Below, piece by piece: positions 6,871 to 15,567 of a DNA stretch of 20,203 bases. The first letter of the stretch is position 1. Each line of letters begins with the position of its first letter. Under the pieces are notes generated by a model, which was not told the origin of the DNA, ran no database searches, and worked only from the letters and a program-made list of their open reading frames with translations. Source of the DNA: Pseudomonadota bacterium (GTDB lineage: Bacteria > Pseudomonadota > Gammaproteobacteria > Burkholderiales > Burkholderiaceae_C); assembly GCA_023460715.1 (NCBI GenBank), contig JAEWPH010000239.1, positions 1-20,203 on the forward strand, written 5' to 3'. A program made the translations under genes and the position numbers.

Positions 6871-7374
6871 TCAGGCCGGCGTGCCGTCCGCGCCCGCATA
6901 GGCCTCCAGCCCGATGGCCACCACCGTCGCCACCTCCTCACCCACCTCGGCCCGGAACTCCGCCTCGGCCTGCGCCACGGCATCCCGGAAGGCCTGCAGC
7001 CATGCCAGCCCCGTGGGTGTGAAGCGCACCACCCGGGCCCGCGCATCGCGTGGGTCGGGCTCCCGCGTCACCAGGCCCCAGGCCGCGCACTGGTCCACCA
7101 GATCGGCCATGGACTGCTTGGCCATGCCTGCGCGCTGGGCCAGGTCGGTCAGCCGGTCGCCCTCCAGCGAGAGGTGGCGGGTGATGTGGATGTGCGCGGC
7201 GCTGACCTGGTCGCGGGCCGCCAGATTGGAGAGCGCCAGCGGCACCTCGACGGCATGGGCCATGAGCTGCAGCACGCGCGCATCGAAACGGCGCATGGCA
7301 TGGCCCAGCAAACGGCCCAGGTGGGTCTGGCGCCAGCCATCGCCGGCCGGCGAATGCACAGGATGTTCAGCCAT
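6871..7374 (-). CDS. MarR family transcriptional regulator
   Basis: Winged helix-turn-helix regulator of 167 residues if started at the ATG at 7374. The central part has the MarR layout: HIHITRHLSLEGDRLTDLA, the recognition helix GMAKQSMADLVDQCAAWGLV, the wing REPDPRDARARVVRFTPTG and a C-terminal dimerisation helix. The frame also allows a TTG start at 7392, but that would sit inside a dyad (7384-7398) that looks like the gene's own operator, so the ATG is preferred. A purine-rich AGGTGG touches the ATG, at an unusually short spacing. It is divergent from recA, with 141 nt between starts, so repressor binding near 7384-7398 could also influence the recA promoter. Ligand and targets are unknown; such regulators are often autorepressors released by small phenolics. 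Confidence 0.83.
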   Translation of the reverse strand: MAEHPVHSPAGDGWRQTHLGRLLGHAMRRFDARVLQLMAHAVEVPLALSNLAARDQVSAAHIHITRHLSLEGDRLTDLAQRAGMAKQSMADLVDQCAAWGLVTREPDPRDARARVVRFTPTGLAWLQAFRDAVAQAEAEFRAEVGEEVATVVAIGLEAYAGADGTPA

Positions 7375-7383
7375 CCACCTATT

Positions 7384-7398
7384 GTCAGCCAAACTGAC
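7384..7398. promoter_or_regulatory. Likely MarR operator
   Basis: GTCAG and CTGAC flank a 5-nt spacer (CCAAA) just upstream of the MarR ATG at 7374. The site is AT-flanked and in the place expected for autorepression. It ends 10 nt before the -35-like hexamer of recA at 7409. Binding is inferred. Confidence 0.45.
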
Positions 7399-7408
7399 TA
7401 AATTTCAT

Positions 7409-7438
7409 TTGAGCACGCGGACAACCCTCGCATAAACT
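7409..7438 (+). promoter_or_regulatory. Probable recA promoter
   Basis: TTGAGC (7409-7414) as -35 and TAAACT (7433-7438) as -10, spaced 18 nt; CATAAA (7431-7436) is an alternative -10. The LexA box at 7440-7455 begins just after, where it would cover the transcription start. Confidence 0.45.
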
Positions 7439-7439
7439 A

Positions 7440-7455
7440 CTGTTCAAGCATCCAG
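7440..7455 (+). promoter_or_regulatory. LexA (SOS) box of recA
   Basis: CTGTTCAAGCATCCAG fits the CTG-N10-CAG form of the LexA site found in gamma- and beta-proteobacteria. It sits directly after the probable -10 of recA and 61 nt before the start codon, the usual arrangement for SOS repression and induction after DNA damage. Confidence 0.7.
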
Positions 7456-7515
7456 CCTGTGGTTAACAGCAGACGGGCCAGGACACATCACCCATAGTCT
7501 TTCAAGGAGTTTTCC

Positions 7516-8604
<1,089 letters not shown>

Positions 8605-8625
8605 GTGCGTGCTGACGGATCAGCA

Positions 8626-8683
8626 TTCAAACAGGCTCTGGCGCAGTAGACACCTGCGCCAGCAGCTCTTGTTTTCATAGCAC
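8626..8683 (-). repeat. Intergenic hairpin repeat, copy R2
   Basis: Same layout as R1, R3 and R4: leader starting GTGCTA, AGCTGCT before the stem, GCGCAG, 7-nt loop, CTGCGC (stem 8641-8659). The two loop-closing pairs are A-T and G-C instead of T-A and T-A, so both sides changed together. The copy fills most of the recA-recX spacer, in the direction opposite to transcription, and ends 2 nt before the recX ATG. Confidence 0.7.
8638..8676 (+). terminator. Attenuator-like hairpin between recA and recX
   Basis: CTGGCGCAG (8638-8646) and CTGCGCCAG (8654-8662) form a perfect 9-bp stem with a 7-nt loop. GCT (8635-8637) and AGC (8664-8666) extend it past a one-base bulge, and the T-rich TCTTGTTTTC follows (8667-8676). 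In E. coli a leaky terminator between recA and recX keeps RecX well below RecA; this hairpin could do the same. It is built from repeat copy R2. Confidence 0.6.
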
Positions 8684-8685
8684 TC

Positions 8686-9171
8686 ATGGGATTTGCCCGC
8701 CTGTCGCTCAAGGGCCGCGCGCTGCGCCTGCTGGCCCAGCGCGAGCACTCGCGCACCGAACTGCAGACCAAGCTGGCCCGCCATGTGCAGGAAGGCGATG
8801 ACCTGCAAGCCGTGCTGGACGAGTTGCAGGCCAAGGATTTCATCAACCCTGCGCGGGTGGCCGAGTCGGTCGTGAACCGGCGGGCGGGCCGGCTGGGCCA
8901 CCAGCGCCTGGCGCAGGAGCTGCGCAGCAAGGGCCTGGACGACGACCTGGTGCGCGCCACCCTGGGCCGCCTGGCCGGTACGGAACAAGAACGCGCCGCG
9001 GCCGTCTGGCAGCAGCGGTTCGGCCACCAGCCCGCGACCACGCCGCAGGAAATGGCGCGGCAGATGCGCTTTCTTGCTGCGCGCGGCTTTGCAGGCGATA
9101 TCGTGCGCCGCGTGGTGCGTGCCGGCCGGGATGCCGCAGCGAGCGGGGGGACCGAGGACGCTGCAGACTGA
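8686..9171 (+). CDS. recX: Regulatory protein RecX
   Basis: RecX modulates RecA filaments, mostly by blocking their extension. The protein has 161 residues, typical for the family, and consists of repeated three-helix units: LKGRALRLLAQREHSRTELQTKL, then LDELQAKDFINPARVAESVVNRR, then LGHQRLAQELRSKGLDDDLVRATL, and a last unit containing AAAVWQQRFG and FLAARGFAGDIVRRVVR. The position straight after recA supports the call. The start ATG at 8686 has no visible Shine-Dalgarno sequence because repeat R2 occupies the leader, so translation is probably weak or depends on read-through ribosomes or structure. It shares the recA promoter and LexA control, with output reduced by the hairpin at 8638-8676. 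Confidence 0.93.
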   Translation: MGFARLSLKGRALRLLAQREHSRTELQTKLARHVQEGDDLQAVLDELQAKDFINPARVAESVVNRRAGRLGHQRLAQELRSKGLDDDLVRATLGRLAGTEQERAAAVWQQRFGHQPATTPQEMARQMRFLAARGFAGDIVRRVVRAGRDAAASGGTEDAAD

Positions 9172-9528
9172 GGGCACCGCCCCTCTCTCGTCCCTCGCCT
9201 CGTATCGCCCCTCGCAGGCATTGCACCTTTCGCAGCGCCGCGCGTCGCCGGCCGCTGCGCCCGGCGCTCGTGGCACCGATCAGCACCGTACGGCCGGCAT
9301 TGGCCGCAGCGCACCGCACCCTGCGGTGGGGCCCGCGCTGAGGACGGGCTCCGGTACGAGGCCAGCCCTTGCCGGTATCTCGCCTCGCAAAAGAGTCTTG
9401 GCTTCCACGGAAAGACGAGTCGGGCATGGATCAAGTCGCCAGCGCTTGCCAGCCCCACAGCCGGGACCCGGCTCCAATCTGCAGCGCCCCGGCTCGGCGA
9501 GGCAGCACGGCCGCACGGGCCGCGCGTC
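9172..9528. other. Gene-free spacer between convergent recX and DUF1631 genes
   Basis: 357 nt with no supported gene. Short open frames here have no ribosome site or family-like pattern. The spacer holds a perfect 15-bp dyad, AGCCGGGACCCGGCT (9459-9473; 7-nt arms around one base), and several CCCTCG repeats near 9181-9218. No hairpin with a clear T-run is seen for either neighbour. Confidence 0.5.
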
Positions 9529-11853
9529 TCAATCCAGCAGGCGCTCGGGGTTGGCGTCCAGTTTGGCGAGCGCCTCGCGCGTGGCGCGCATGGTGAGGCC
9601 TTCCTCCTCCTGGGCCACCAGCAGGCCGGACTGCAGGTAGGCGCCCAGGCGGCGCAACTGCAGCAGATAGCTGCGGCCGTCCGCAGCGGCGAACAGGTGC
9701 AGCTGCTTGCGCCGGCTGTGCCAGGCGTACTGCACCTGGGCGGACGCGCCATTGTGGTCCAGCGTGAACCAGGTGCCGCGCTGCAGCTCCTGCGCCCAGG
9801 CCACGGCTTCCTGCTGCACCGGCGCGCCGTTGTCGGCGATGACATGGATGGACGACGCATCGATCCCCAGCATCATCTCGATGGTGTCGGCATTGAGCGG
9901 CATCTCGCCCAAGGTCTCGTCGCTCATGTAGTCCTCCAGATTGGCCAGGCGCCGGGACATCGCGTCGATGCGCGCCTGGGGAATGGAGGCCGTCTTGGAG
10001 AGGAAGGCGTCGGCCAGCGTGTCGGTGAGCACCTTGATCTGCGCGTCCTGCGGCGGACCCTGGATGCCGATGAGCGCCATGCCGCTCCGCAGGTTCTGCA
10101 GCAGCCCGGGCAGGTTCTGGATGACCTGCGTGCGGTCGGCGCGGTTCGGCTTGGCACCGGCGGCCCACACCAGATCGGCAGCCGTGCGCTTGAGGGCCAC
10201 CGTCTGCGGATGCTGGGCGCCGTCGCGCACTGCGGACATGGCCAGCACCTCCGCCCAGGTCTTGAACAGGAAGTCGCGGATCTCGTCGCGCACGGGCATG
10301 TCCTTGAGCAGGGTGCGCAACTCGATGGTGTACTGGATCGCCAGCGTCTCCTTCTGCTCCACCTGCTGGGCCACGCTCACGATGCGCGAGGTGGCCTGCT
10401 TCTCGGTGAGGAAACGGGCCAGGAATTTTTCGAACTCCTCGTGCACCAGCTGGAACACGCGGTGGCCGGTCTCGGGGTACTGCTCGATCACCTGCACCAC
10501 GCGCCGGATCTCGGCCTCCAGCGCGCTGCCGCCGATGGCGGCTGCATCGAAGCCCAGCACGCACGAGCCCATGCGGTCGATGAGCTGGCGCGCGGGGTGG
10601 TTCAGGTCGCTGAAGAACTCGGGCTCGGCCAGCGCCACGCGCAGGACCGGCACCTGCAGCCGCGCAAACCACACACGCACGGCGGGGGGAATGCGGTCCT
10701 CGCTGAGGATGCTCTGGAACATCAGGGCCACCACCTCGATGATGGCCTTCTCGCCGGCACTGGAGGCCTGCTTCTTGAGCTCGGCCGATCGCTGGCGGAC
10801 GGCGCCGGCCATCTGCGCCACGCCCGCGGGGCTGTAGTCCTGGACCAGCGTGGCAAGGTCGCTGTAGTAGGCGTCGGCCTGCATACGCTGGGCCGACAGC
10901 GCCCGCGCCAGCGCGGGCGATGCCGGCGCCTGGGCCACGTCGATGCCCATGCCCGGCTGGACCAGCAGCAAGCGGCGCAGCTGGCCCATGACGCCCTGCG
11001 CGCGCTGGCGCGCCCGCACCAGCGGCGTACCCGACCCGCCGCCCAGTCCGCCGCCGGAAGCCCCTGCGGCCCGCAGCGTGCTGGGCAGCGCCCGGCCGGT
11101 GGGAATGAAATCGGAAGCGGCCGCAAAGGCCTGCCTTGCGCCCGGTGCCTCGGCCACGCCCTGGGGCATGGCGGACGGGCGCGAGGAAGACACATCGCCG
11201 GGGGCCCGGCGCACACGCGAGCGCAGGTCCTCCGACAGGACGACACCCTGCTCTTCGTAGAAACGGTCGGTGTCCCGGTACTGCCGCAGCAGCAGGGCGC
11301 CGAGTTCGCGCCGCAGCGGGTCCATGGCCGCCTGCAGGTCGGTGCGCGGCAGGCCCGCGTCGACCCACTGCTCGACCAGCAGCAGGCACAGCGTCTCGGC
11401 GCGCAGGATGTCACCAGCCCCAAGCTCCTGGCCCTCGACCTGCTGCGTGCGCTGGCGTACGGGGTCGAACCCCTCGGCCAGATGCTCGGCCATGGTCAGG
11501 GCCAGGCGCGAGGCCAGGATGCGGTTCTCGACCACCTCGTCGCTGAGCAATTCGAAGCCACCCGCAGGTGACGGCACGCTGGCGCCGGAGGTGCTGGCCT
11601 GGGCGGACAGGCCGGCGCGCCAGGCCCGGGCGACGCCCTCGACCCAGGTGCGGTGGTGGTCCTGGTAGCGCTGCCAGCTGTCGCGGCGCTGCTGCATCTC
11701 GCGCTGCGTGGCCGTCTGGCCCATGAGCGTGGTCAGGAAGTCGAGCAGCGCCTGATCGAGCGCCGGCAGGCCGGAGCACAGCCCGTCCACGAACCGCTGT
11801 CGCGCCAGCCGGCCAAGGCGGCGCTGGGGGTGGACGGGGCGAGGGCTATCCAT
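9529..11853 (-). CDS. DUF1631 family protein
   Basis: Large, probably cytoplasmic protein of 774 residues with no signal peptide or membrane helix. I place it in the DUF1631 family from its size, helical character and location next to recX. It has a helical N-terminal part (residues about 1-200), a Ser/Gly/Ala-rich low-complexity linker at about 215-285, a long helical middle that includes the segments FARLQVPVLRVAL and HPARQLIDRMGSC, and a C-terminal beta-rich segment (about 690-760; GTWFTLDHNG, then LFAAADGRSYLLQL) that looks like a PilZ-type barrel. Function is unknown; older annotations as thymidine phosphorylase have no basis in these motifs. Start ATG 11853 follows a GAGG at 5 nt. It is transcribed in the same direction as secF, 125 nt downstream of it. 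Confidence 0.78.
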   Translation of the reverse strand: MDSPRPVHPQRRLGRLARQRFVDGLCSGLPALDQALLDFLTTLMGQTATQREMQQRRDSWQRYQDHHRTWVEGVARAWRAGLSAQASTSGASVPSPAGGFELLSDEVVENRILASRLALTMAEHLAEGFDPVRQRTQQVEGQELGAGDILRAETLCLLLVEQWVDAGLPRTDLQAAMDPLRRELGALLLRQYRDTDRFYEEQGVVLSEDLRSRVRRAPGDVSSSRPSAMPQGVAEAPGARQAFAAASDFIPTGRALPSTLRAAGASGGGLGGGSGTPLVRARQRAQGVMGQLRRLLLVQPGMGIDVAQAPASPALARALSAQRMQADAYYSDLATLVQDYSPAGVAQMAGAVRQRSAELKKQASSAGEKAIIEVVALMFQSILSEDRIPPAVRVWFARLQVPVLRVALAEPEFFSDLNHPARQLIDRMGSCVLGFDAAAIGGSALEAEIRRVVQVIEQYPETGHRVFQLVHEEFEKFLARFLTEKQATSRIVSVAQQVEQKETLAIQYTIELRTLLKDMPVRDEIRDFLFKTWAEVLAMSAVRDGAQHPQTVALKRTAADLVWAAGAKPNRADRTQVIQNLPGLLQNLRSGMALIGIQGPPQDAQIKVLTDTLADAFLSKTASIPQARIDAMSRRLANLEDYMSDETLGEMPLNADTIEMMLGIDASSIHVIADNGAPVQQEAVAWAQELQRGTWFTLDHNGASAQVQYAWHSRRKQLHLFAAADGRSYLLQLRRLGAYLQSGLLVAQEEEGLTMRATREALAKLDANPERLLD

Positions 11854-11978
11854 ACGGCCTCGATATTAGCCGTGAACCATCGGTGTGCAACGCCGTGGTA
11901 TCCCCATCGTGAGGCGGTCCAACCGCGGGGCCCGCGCGCTTGGCGCGGCGGCCCGCGCCGGGGCAGCGCGGTGCCACC

Positions 11979-12932
11979 TCAGACGGCGGCGCCGGCGTTG
12001 GGATCGTTGGGGTCGCCATCCTTCCGGGGCGGCGCCTTCACCAGGTCTTCGCGCTTGACGCCCAGCCACATGGCGATGGCGGCGGCGACGAACACGGAGG
12101 AGTAGATGCCGAACAGGATGCCGATGGTCAGCGCCAGCGCGAAATAGTGCAGGCTCGGGCCGCCGAAGAAGAACATCGACAGCACCACGGCCTCGGTGGA
12201 GGCGTGGGTGATGATCGTGCGGCTCATCGTGGAGGTGATGGCGTGGTCGATCACCTCGTGCGTGTTCATCTTGCGGAATTTGCGGAAGGCCTCGCGGATC
12301 CGGTCGAAGATCACCACGGACTCGTTCACCGAGTAGCCCAGCACGGCCAGCACGCCGGCCAGCACCGCCAGCGAGAACTCCCACTGGAAGAAGGCGAAGA
12401 AGCCCAGGATGATGACCACGTCGTGCAGGTTGGCGATCACCGCGGCCACGCCGAATTTCCACTCGAAGCGGAAGCCCAGGTAGATCACGATGCCCAGCAC
12501 CACCATGCCGAGGGCCATGAGCCCGCCGTGCACCAGTTCCTCGCCCACCTGCGGGCCGACGAATTCGGTGCGGCGCAGGGTGACTTCAGGGTCGGCAGCC
12601 TTCAGCGCCCCCAGCACCTGTTCGCTCTGCTGCGCGGAAGTGACGCCCTTTTGCACGGGCAGGCGGATCATCACGTCGCGCGAGGTGCCGAAGTTCTGCA
12701 CGATCACGTCGGCGTAGCCGAGCTTGGACACCGTCTCGCGCACCTTGCCGATGTCGGCGGTCTGCGTGTAGGCCACCTCCATGACCGTGCCGCCGGTGAA
12801 TTCCACCGACAGGTGCAGCCCCCGGGTGATCAGGAAGAACACGGCCAGGGCGAAGGTAAGGAAGGAAATCGCGTTGAGCACCAACGCGTATTTCATGAAG
12901 GGGATGTCCTTCTTGATGCGGAAAAATTCCAT
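11979..12932 (-). CDS. secF: Protein translocase subunit SecF
   Basis: Inner-membrane partner of SecD in the SecDF-YajC complex, which uses the proton gradient to pull preproteins through SecYEG. It has 317 residues with six predicted membrane helices: the first at about 14-35, then a periplasmic domain opening with VEFTGG (43-48), and five helices between about 133 and 290. The conserved translocon motif GYSVNESVVIFDRIRE is at 199-214, and the ITHASTEAVVLSMFFFGG segment follows. The start ATG 12932 has AGGGAG about 6 nt upstream. It lies 12 nt after secD and is almost surely co-transcribed with it. The short charged C-terminus (residues about 292-317, Lys/Asp/Pro/Asn rich) faces the cytoplasm. 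Confidence 0.97.
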   Translation of the reverse strand: MEFFRIKKDIPFMKYALVLNAISFLTFALAVFFLITRGLHLSVEFTGGTVMEVAYTQTADIGKVRETVSKLGYADVIVQNFGTSRDVMIRLPVQKGVTSAQQSEQVLGALKAADPEVTLRRTEFVGPQVGEELVHGGLMALGMVVLGIVIYLGFRFEWKFGVAAVIANLHDVVIILGFFAFFQWEFSLAVLAGVLAVLGYSVNESVVIFDRIREAFRKFRKMNTHEVIDHAITSTMSRTIITHASTEAVVLSMFFFGGPSLHYFALALTIGILFGIYSSVFVAAAIAMWLGVKREDLVKAPPRKDGDPNDPNAGAAV

Positions 12933-12944
12933 GCTCCGCTCCCT

Positions 12945-14837
12945 TTATTGGTTCTTGGTGACCACGGAACGCACGTCGGAGCCCTCGGGCTTCCAGACCT
13001 GTCCGATGGATACGCTCTTGAGCTTCTTCTTGCGGCCATACCAGAGGTTGACCAGACCGCGCGAGAAGAACACGGCCGAGAACATGCTGGTGAGGATGCC
13101 GATGCAGTGCACCACGGCAAAGCCGCGCACCGGGCCGGAGCCGAAGGCCAGCAGCGCCAGGCCGGCGATCAGCGTGGTGACGTTGGAGTCCAGGATGGTC
13201 GCCCACGCGCGCTCGTAGCCCGCATGGATGGCCGCCTGCGGCGCCACGCCCGCGCGCAGTTCCTCGCGGATGCGCTCGTTGATCAGCACGTTGGAGTCGA
13301 TGGCCACGCCCAGCGCCAGCGCCATGGCGGCAATGCCCGGCAGCGTCAGCGTGGCCTGCAGCATCGACAGGATGGCCAGCAGCATCAGGACGTTGACCGA
13401 CAGCGCGATCGAGGAGATCACGCCGAACAGCATGTAGTACACGCACATGAACACCGAGATGGCGACGAAGCCCCAGACCACGCTGTGGATGCCGCGATCA
13501 ATGTTGTCGGCGCCCAGGCTGGGGCCGATGGTGTATTCCTCGATGATCTCCATCGGCGCGGCCAGCGAGCCGGCGCGCAGCAGCAGCGAGGTGTCGTTGG
13601 CTTCCGCCGTGGTCATGCGGCCGGAGATCTGCACGCGGCCGCCGCCGATCTCGCTGCGGATCACGGGGGCCGTCACCACCTCGCCCTTGCCCTTTTCGAA
13701 CAGGATGATGGCCATGCGCTTGCCCACGTTCTCGCGCGTGATGTCGCGGAAGATGCGCGAGCCCTTGGCGTCCAGCGTCAGGTTGACGGTGGGCTCCTGC
13801 GTCTGGCCGTCGAAGCCGGGCTGGGCGTCGGTCAGGTTCTCGCCGGTCAGGATGACCTGCTTCTTGACGATGACGGCCTGGCCGTTGCGGTCCAGGTACT
13901 TCTCGGCGCCGAAAGGCACGGGGCCGGAGCCCATCTCGGCGGAGCGCGCCTCGGTGCCTTCGTCGACCATGCGCACTTCCAGCGTCGCGGTGCGGCCCAG
14001 GATGTCCTTGGCCTTGGCCGTGTCCTGCACGCCGGGCAGTTGCACGACGATGCGGTCCACGCCCTGCTGCTGGATCACCGGCTCGGCCACGCCGAGTTCG
14101 TTGATCCGGTTGTGCAGCGTGGTGATGTTCTGCTTGAGCGCCTGGTCCTGCACCTTGCGCAGCGCCTCGGGCTTGATCGTGGCGCGCAGGCGGAAGCCCT
14201 GGCCGTCGGGCGAGCTGGTGGACTGCAGGTCGGGGAACTGGTCGGTGATCAGGTTGCGCGCGGCGGTGAGCGTGGCGTCGTCACGCACGCGGATGTCCAC
14301 CGCCTGGCCATCGCGGCTGATGCCGCCGTGGCGGATGTTCTTGTCGCGCAGGCTCGTGCGCAGGTCGCCGGCCAGGGATTCGACCTTCTTGGTCAGCGCG
14401 GCCTGCATGTCCACCTGCAGCATGAAGTGCACGCCGCCGCGCAGGTCCAGGCCCAGGTACATGGGACGGGCGTGGATGGCGGTGAGCCAGTCCGGCGAAC
14501 GGGACACCAGGTTCAGCGCGACGATGTAGGGCGGATCGCTCGCGTCGGGGATCAGGGCGCGCTGGATCGAGTCTTTGGCCTTGAGTTGCTCGTCGGGCGT
14601 GTCGAAGCGCGCGCGCACCGAATTGCCCTCGAAGACCACGCTGCTGGGATTCAGCCCGGCAGCCTTCAGCGCCTCTTCGACGCGCTGCTGCACCGCGCTG
14701 TCCACCTTGACGGTGGCCTTGGCCGACGACACCTGCACCGCAGGCGCCTCGCCGAAGAAATTGGGCAGGGTGTACAGGGCCCCCACCAGCAACACGATCA
14801 CGATGATCGCGTACTTCCAGACCGGGTAACGGTTCAT
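12945..14837 (-). CDS. secD: Protein translocase subunit SecD
   Basis: Larger subunit of SecDF, with 630 residues. One helix at the N-terminus (about 8-25) is followed by a big periplasmic region with the P1 motif GLDLRGGVHF (129-138) and a C-terminal block of five helices (about 445-585). The proton-relay motif GVAIDSNVLINERIREE lies near 511-527, with the conserved Asp and Arg present. Length is normal for beta-proteobacteria. The start ATG 14837 has only a modest purine-rich site (GAGAAGAG). secF follows after 12 nt; yajC precedes by 146 nt, a wide gap for this operon that contains two hairpins (see 14838-14983). No damage is seen in the frame. Confidence 0.97.
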   Translation of the reverse strand: MNRYPVWKYAIIVIVLLVGALYTLPNFFGEAPAVQVSSAKATVKVDSAVQQRVEEALKAAGLNPSSVVFEGNSVRARFDTPDEQLKAKDSIQRALIPDASDPPYIVALNLVSRSPDWLTAIHARPMYLGLDLRGGVHFMLQVDMQAALTKKVESLAGDLRTSLRDKNIRHGGISRDGQAVDIRVRDDATLTAARNLITDQFPDLQSTSSPDGQGFRLRATIKPEALRKVQDQALKQNITTLHNRINELGVAEPVIQQQGVDRIVVQLPGVQDTAKAKDILGRTATLEVRMVDEGTEARSAEMGSGPVPFGAEKYLDRNGQAVIVKKQVILTGENLTDAQPGFDGQTQEPTVNLTLDAKGSRIFRDITRENVGKRMAIILFEKGKGEVVTAPVIRSEIGGGRVQISGRMTTAEANDTSLLLRAGSLAAPMEIIEEYTIGPSLGADNIDRGIHSVVWGFVAISVFMCVYYMLFGVISSIALSVNVLMLLAILSMLQATLTLPGIAAMALALGVAIDSNVLINERIREELRAGVAPQAAIHAGYERAWATILDSNVTTLIAGLALLAFGSGPVRGFAVVHCIGILTSMFSAVFFSRGLVNLWYGRKKKLKSVSIGQVWKPEGSDVRSVVTKNQ

Positions 14838-14983
14838 GATCGCGCTCTTCTCTCAGTTATCCATGGACCCAGGCCAGCAGACGCCGCGCAAGGGCCGCCC
14901 CGCAGCGCTGGCGTCGTCCCCCTTCCCATCGCGCAGCGATGAGAGAAGAGGGAAGCCGCGCAGCGGCTCAGGGGGTTGGCCTA
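14838..14983 (-). repeat. Hairpin-rich spacer between yajC and secD
   Basis: 146 nt of GC-rich DNA inside the operon. Two perfect 6-bp hairpins each have a 3-nt loop that reads TGC on the minus strand: AGCCGC/GCGGCT (14954-14968) and CATCGC/GCGATG (14927-14941). No T-run follows either. The composition resembles a dispersed spacer sequence that I recall from Acidovorax genomes; that is memory, not a search. Only one copy is seen in this window. Confidence 0.45.
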
Positions 14984-15319
14984 TTACTTCACCGTGCCCT
15001 TGGGCAGCACCTGCACCACGGCGCTGCGCTGGATCTGCACGACCACGCCAGCGGCGACCTCGATGTGCAGGAAGCCTTCGGACAGCTGGGTCACCTTGCC
15101 GATGATGCCGCCGGCCGTGGCCACTTCGTCGCCCTTGGCGATGGCTTCGATCATGGCGCGGTGTTCCTTCTGGCGCTTCATCTGGGGGCGGATCATGACG
15201 AAGTACAGCACCACGAACATCAGCACCAGCGGCAGCATGCTGGTGAGCGAGCCCATCAGGCCGGCGCCTTCTGCGGCAGCGGCGGGAGCGGTTTGGGCAA
15301 AGGCGGAAGAGATAAACAC
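14984..15319 (-). CDS. yajC: Preprotein translocase subunit YajC
   Basis: Small inner-membrane protein of 111 residues that joins SecDF. It starts FISSAFAQ, then has an alanine-rich stretch, one membrane helix (about 28-43) ending in FVMIRPQMKRQKEH, the family signature, and a cytoplasmic domain with GDEVATAGGIIGKV. I choose the GTG at 15319 because GGAG lies 9 nt upstream; a GTG five codons earlier (15334) overlaps that ribosome site. It is the first gene of yajC-secD-secF. In many proteobacteria tgt and queA precede yajC; here the upstream neighbour is the unrelated indolepyruvate oxidoreductase gene, 290 nt away on the same strand. Confidence 0.94.
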   Translation of the reverse strand: MFISSAFAQTAPAAAAEGAGLMGSLTSMLPLVLMFVVLYFVMIRPQMKRQKEHRAMIEAIAKGDEVATAGGIIGKVTQLSEGFLHIEVAAGVVVQIQRSAVVQVLPKGTVK

Positions 15320-15407
15320 GGCAGGAGACTCCACTCAGGATTGGATGGTCGATTCGATTCGGGACCGCCCGCGGCACGGCGCACGGCCTGACGCAGGGGA
15401 ACAGGGC

Positions 15408-15413
15408 ATTGTA
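15408..15413 (-). promoter_or_regulatory. Possible -10 element for the yajC-secDF operon
   Basis: Read on the minus strand this is TACAAT, one mismatch from consensus, about 90 nt upstream of the yajC start. A good -35 is not seen at 16-18 nt. The terminator at 15563-15594 upstream makes a separate promoter in this spacer likely. Confidence 0.35.
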
Positions 15414-15509
15414 TTCGGCGGCCCGCCCCCCGCCTCCAACCCCCGCAGCCGGCCGGGCTTTGCCCCGCAGGCCCGGGCTCCGCGGAGCGGGCCGCCGCCG
15501 ATTTCTGCA

Positions 15510-15567
15510 CCAAAACGGCCGCCAGCGCCCTACCAATAAGCGCAAGCAGCTATCAATAATGAAGCAA
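15510..15567 (-). repeat. Intergenic hairpin repeat, copy R3
   Basis: Read on the minus strand it contains TTGATAGCTGCTTGCGCTT (15538-15556), identical to the same 19 nt of copy R4 at 19886-19904. The stem (15525-15543) is GCGCTT, 7-nt loop, GGGCGC, in which the two loop-closing pairs are G.U wobbles in RNA. It lies 42 nt past the oxidoreductase stop, directly after that gene's terminator. Confidence 0.75.

Noticed and set aside
7457..7469. Second LexA-like site (CTG...CAG) in the recA leader
   Set aside because: The spacing between CTG and CAG is 7 nt, not the 10 nt of a LexA box.
9438..9456. Possible fifth copy of the hairpin repeat (GCCAGCGCTTGCCAGC)
   Set aside because: It has one AGCGCTTG-like arm but lacks the opposite arm, the 7-nt loop spacing and the AGCTGCT leader.
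9280..9516. Short minus-strand frame in the recX-DUF1631 spacer
   Set aside because: No ribosome site, no family-like sequence, and several overlapping frames of equal quality in the same GC-rich stretch.
9697..11571. 624-codon open frame on the plus strand
   Set aside because: Antisense to the DUF1631 gene, with the same shadow composition (His/Gln/Leu rich) and no recognisable domain.
11942..11959. 7-bp hairpin GGCGCGG/CCGCGCC after secF as a terminator
   Set aside because: The stem is perfect but no T-run follows on the minus strand, and GC-rich DNA makes such stems common. DUF1631 may be co-transcribed with secF or end by another route.
11940..14942. 1000-codon open frame on the plus strand
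   Set aside because: Antisense shadow of secF and secD, whose motifs are intact. The translation is dominated by His, Asp, Gln and Ala and has no ribosome site.
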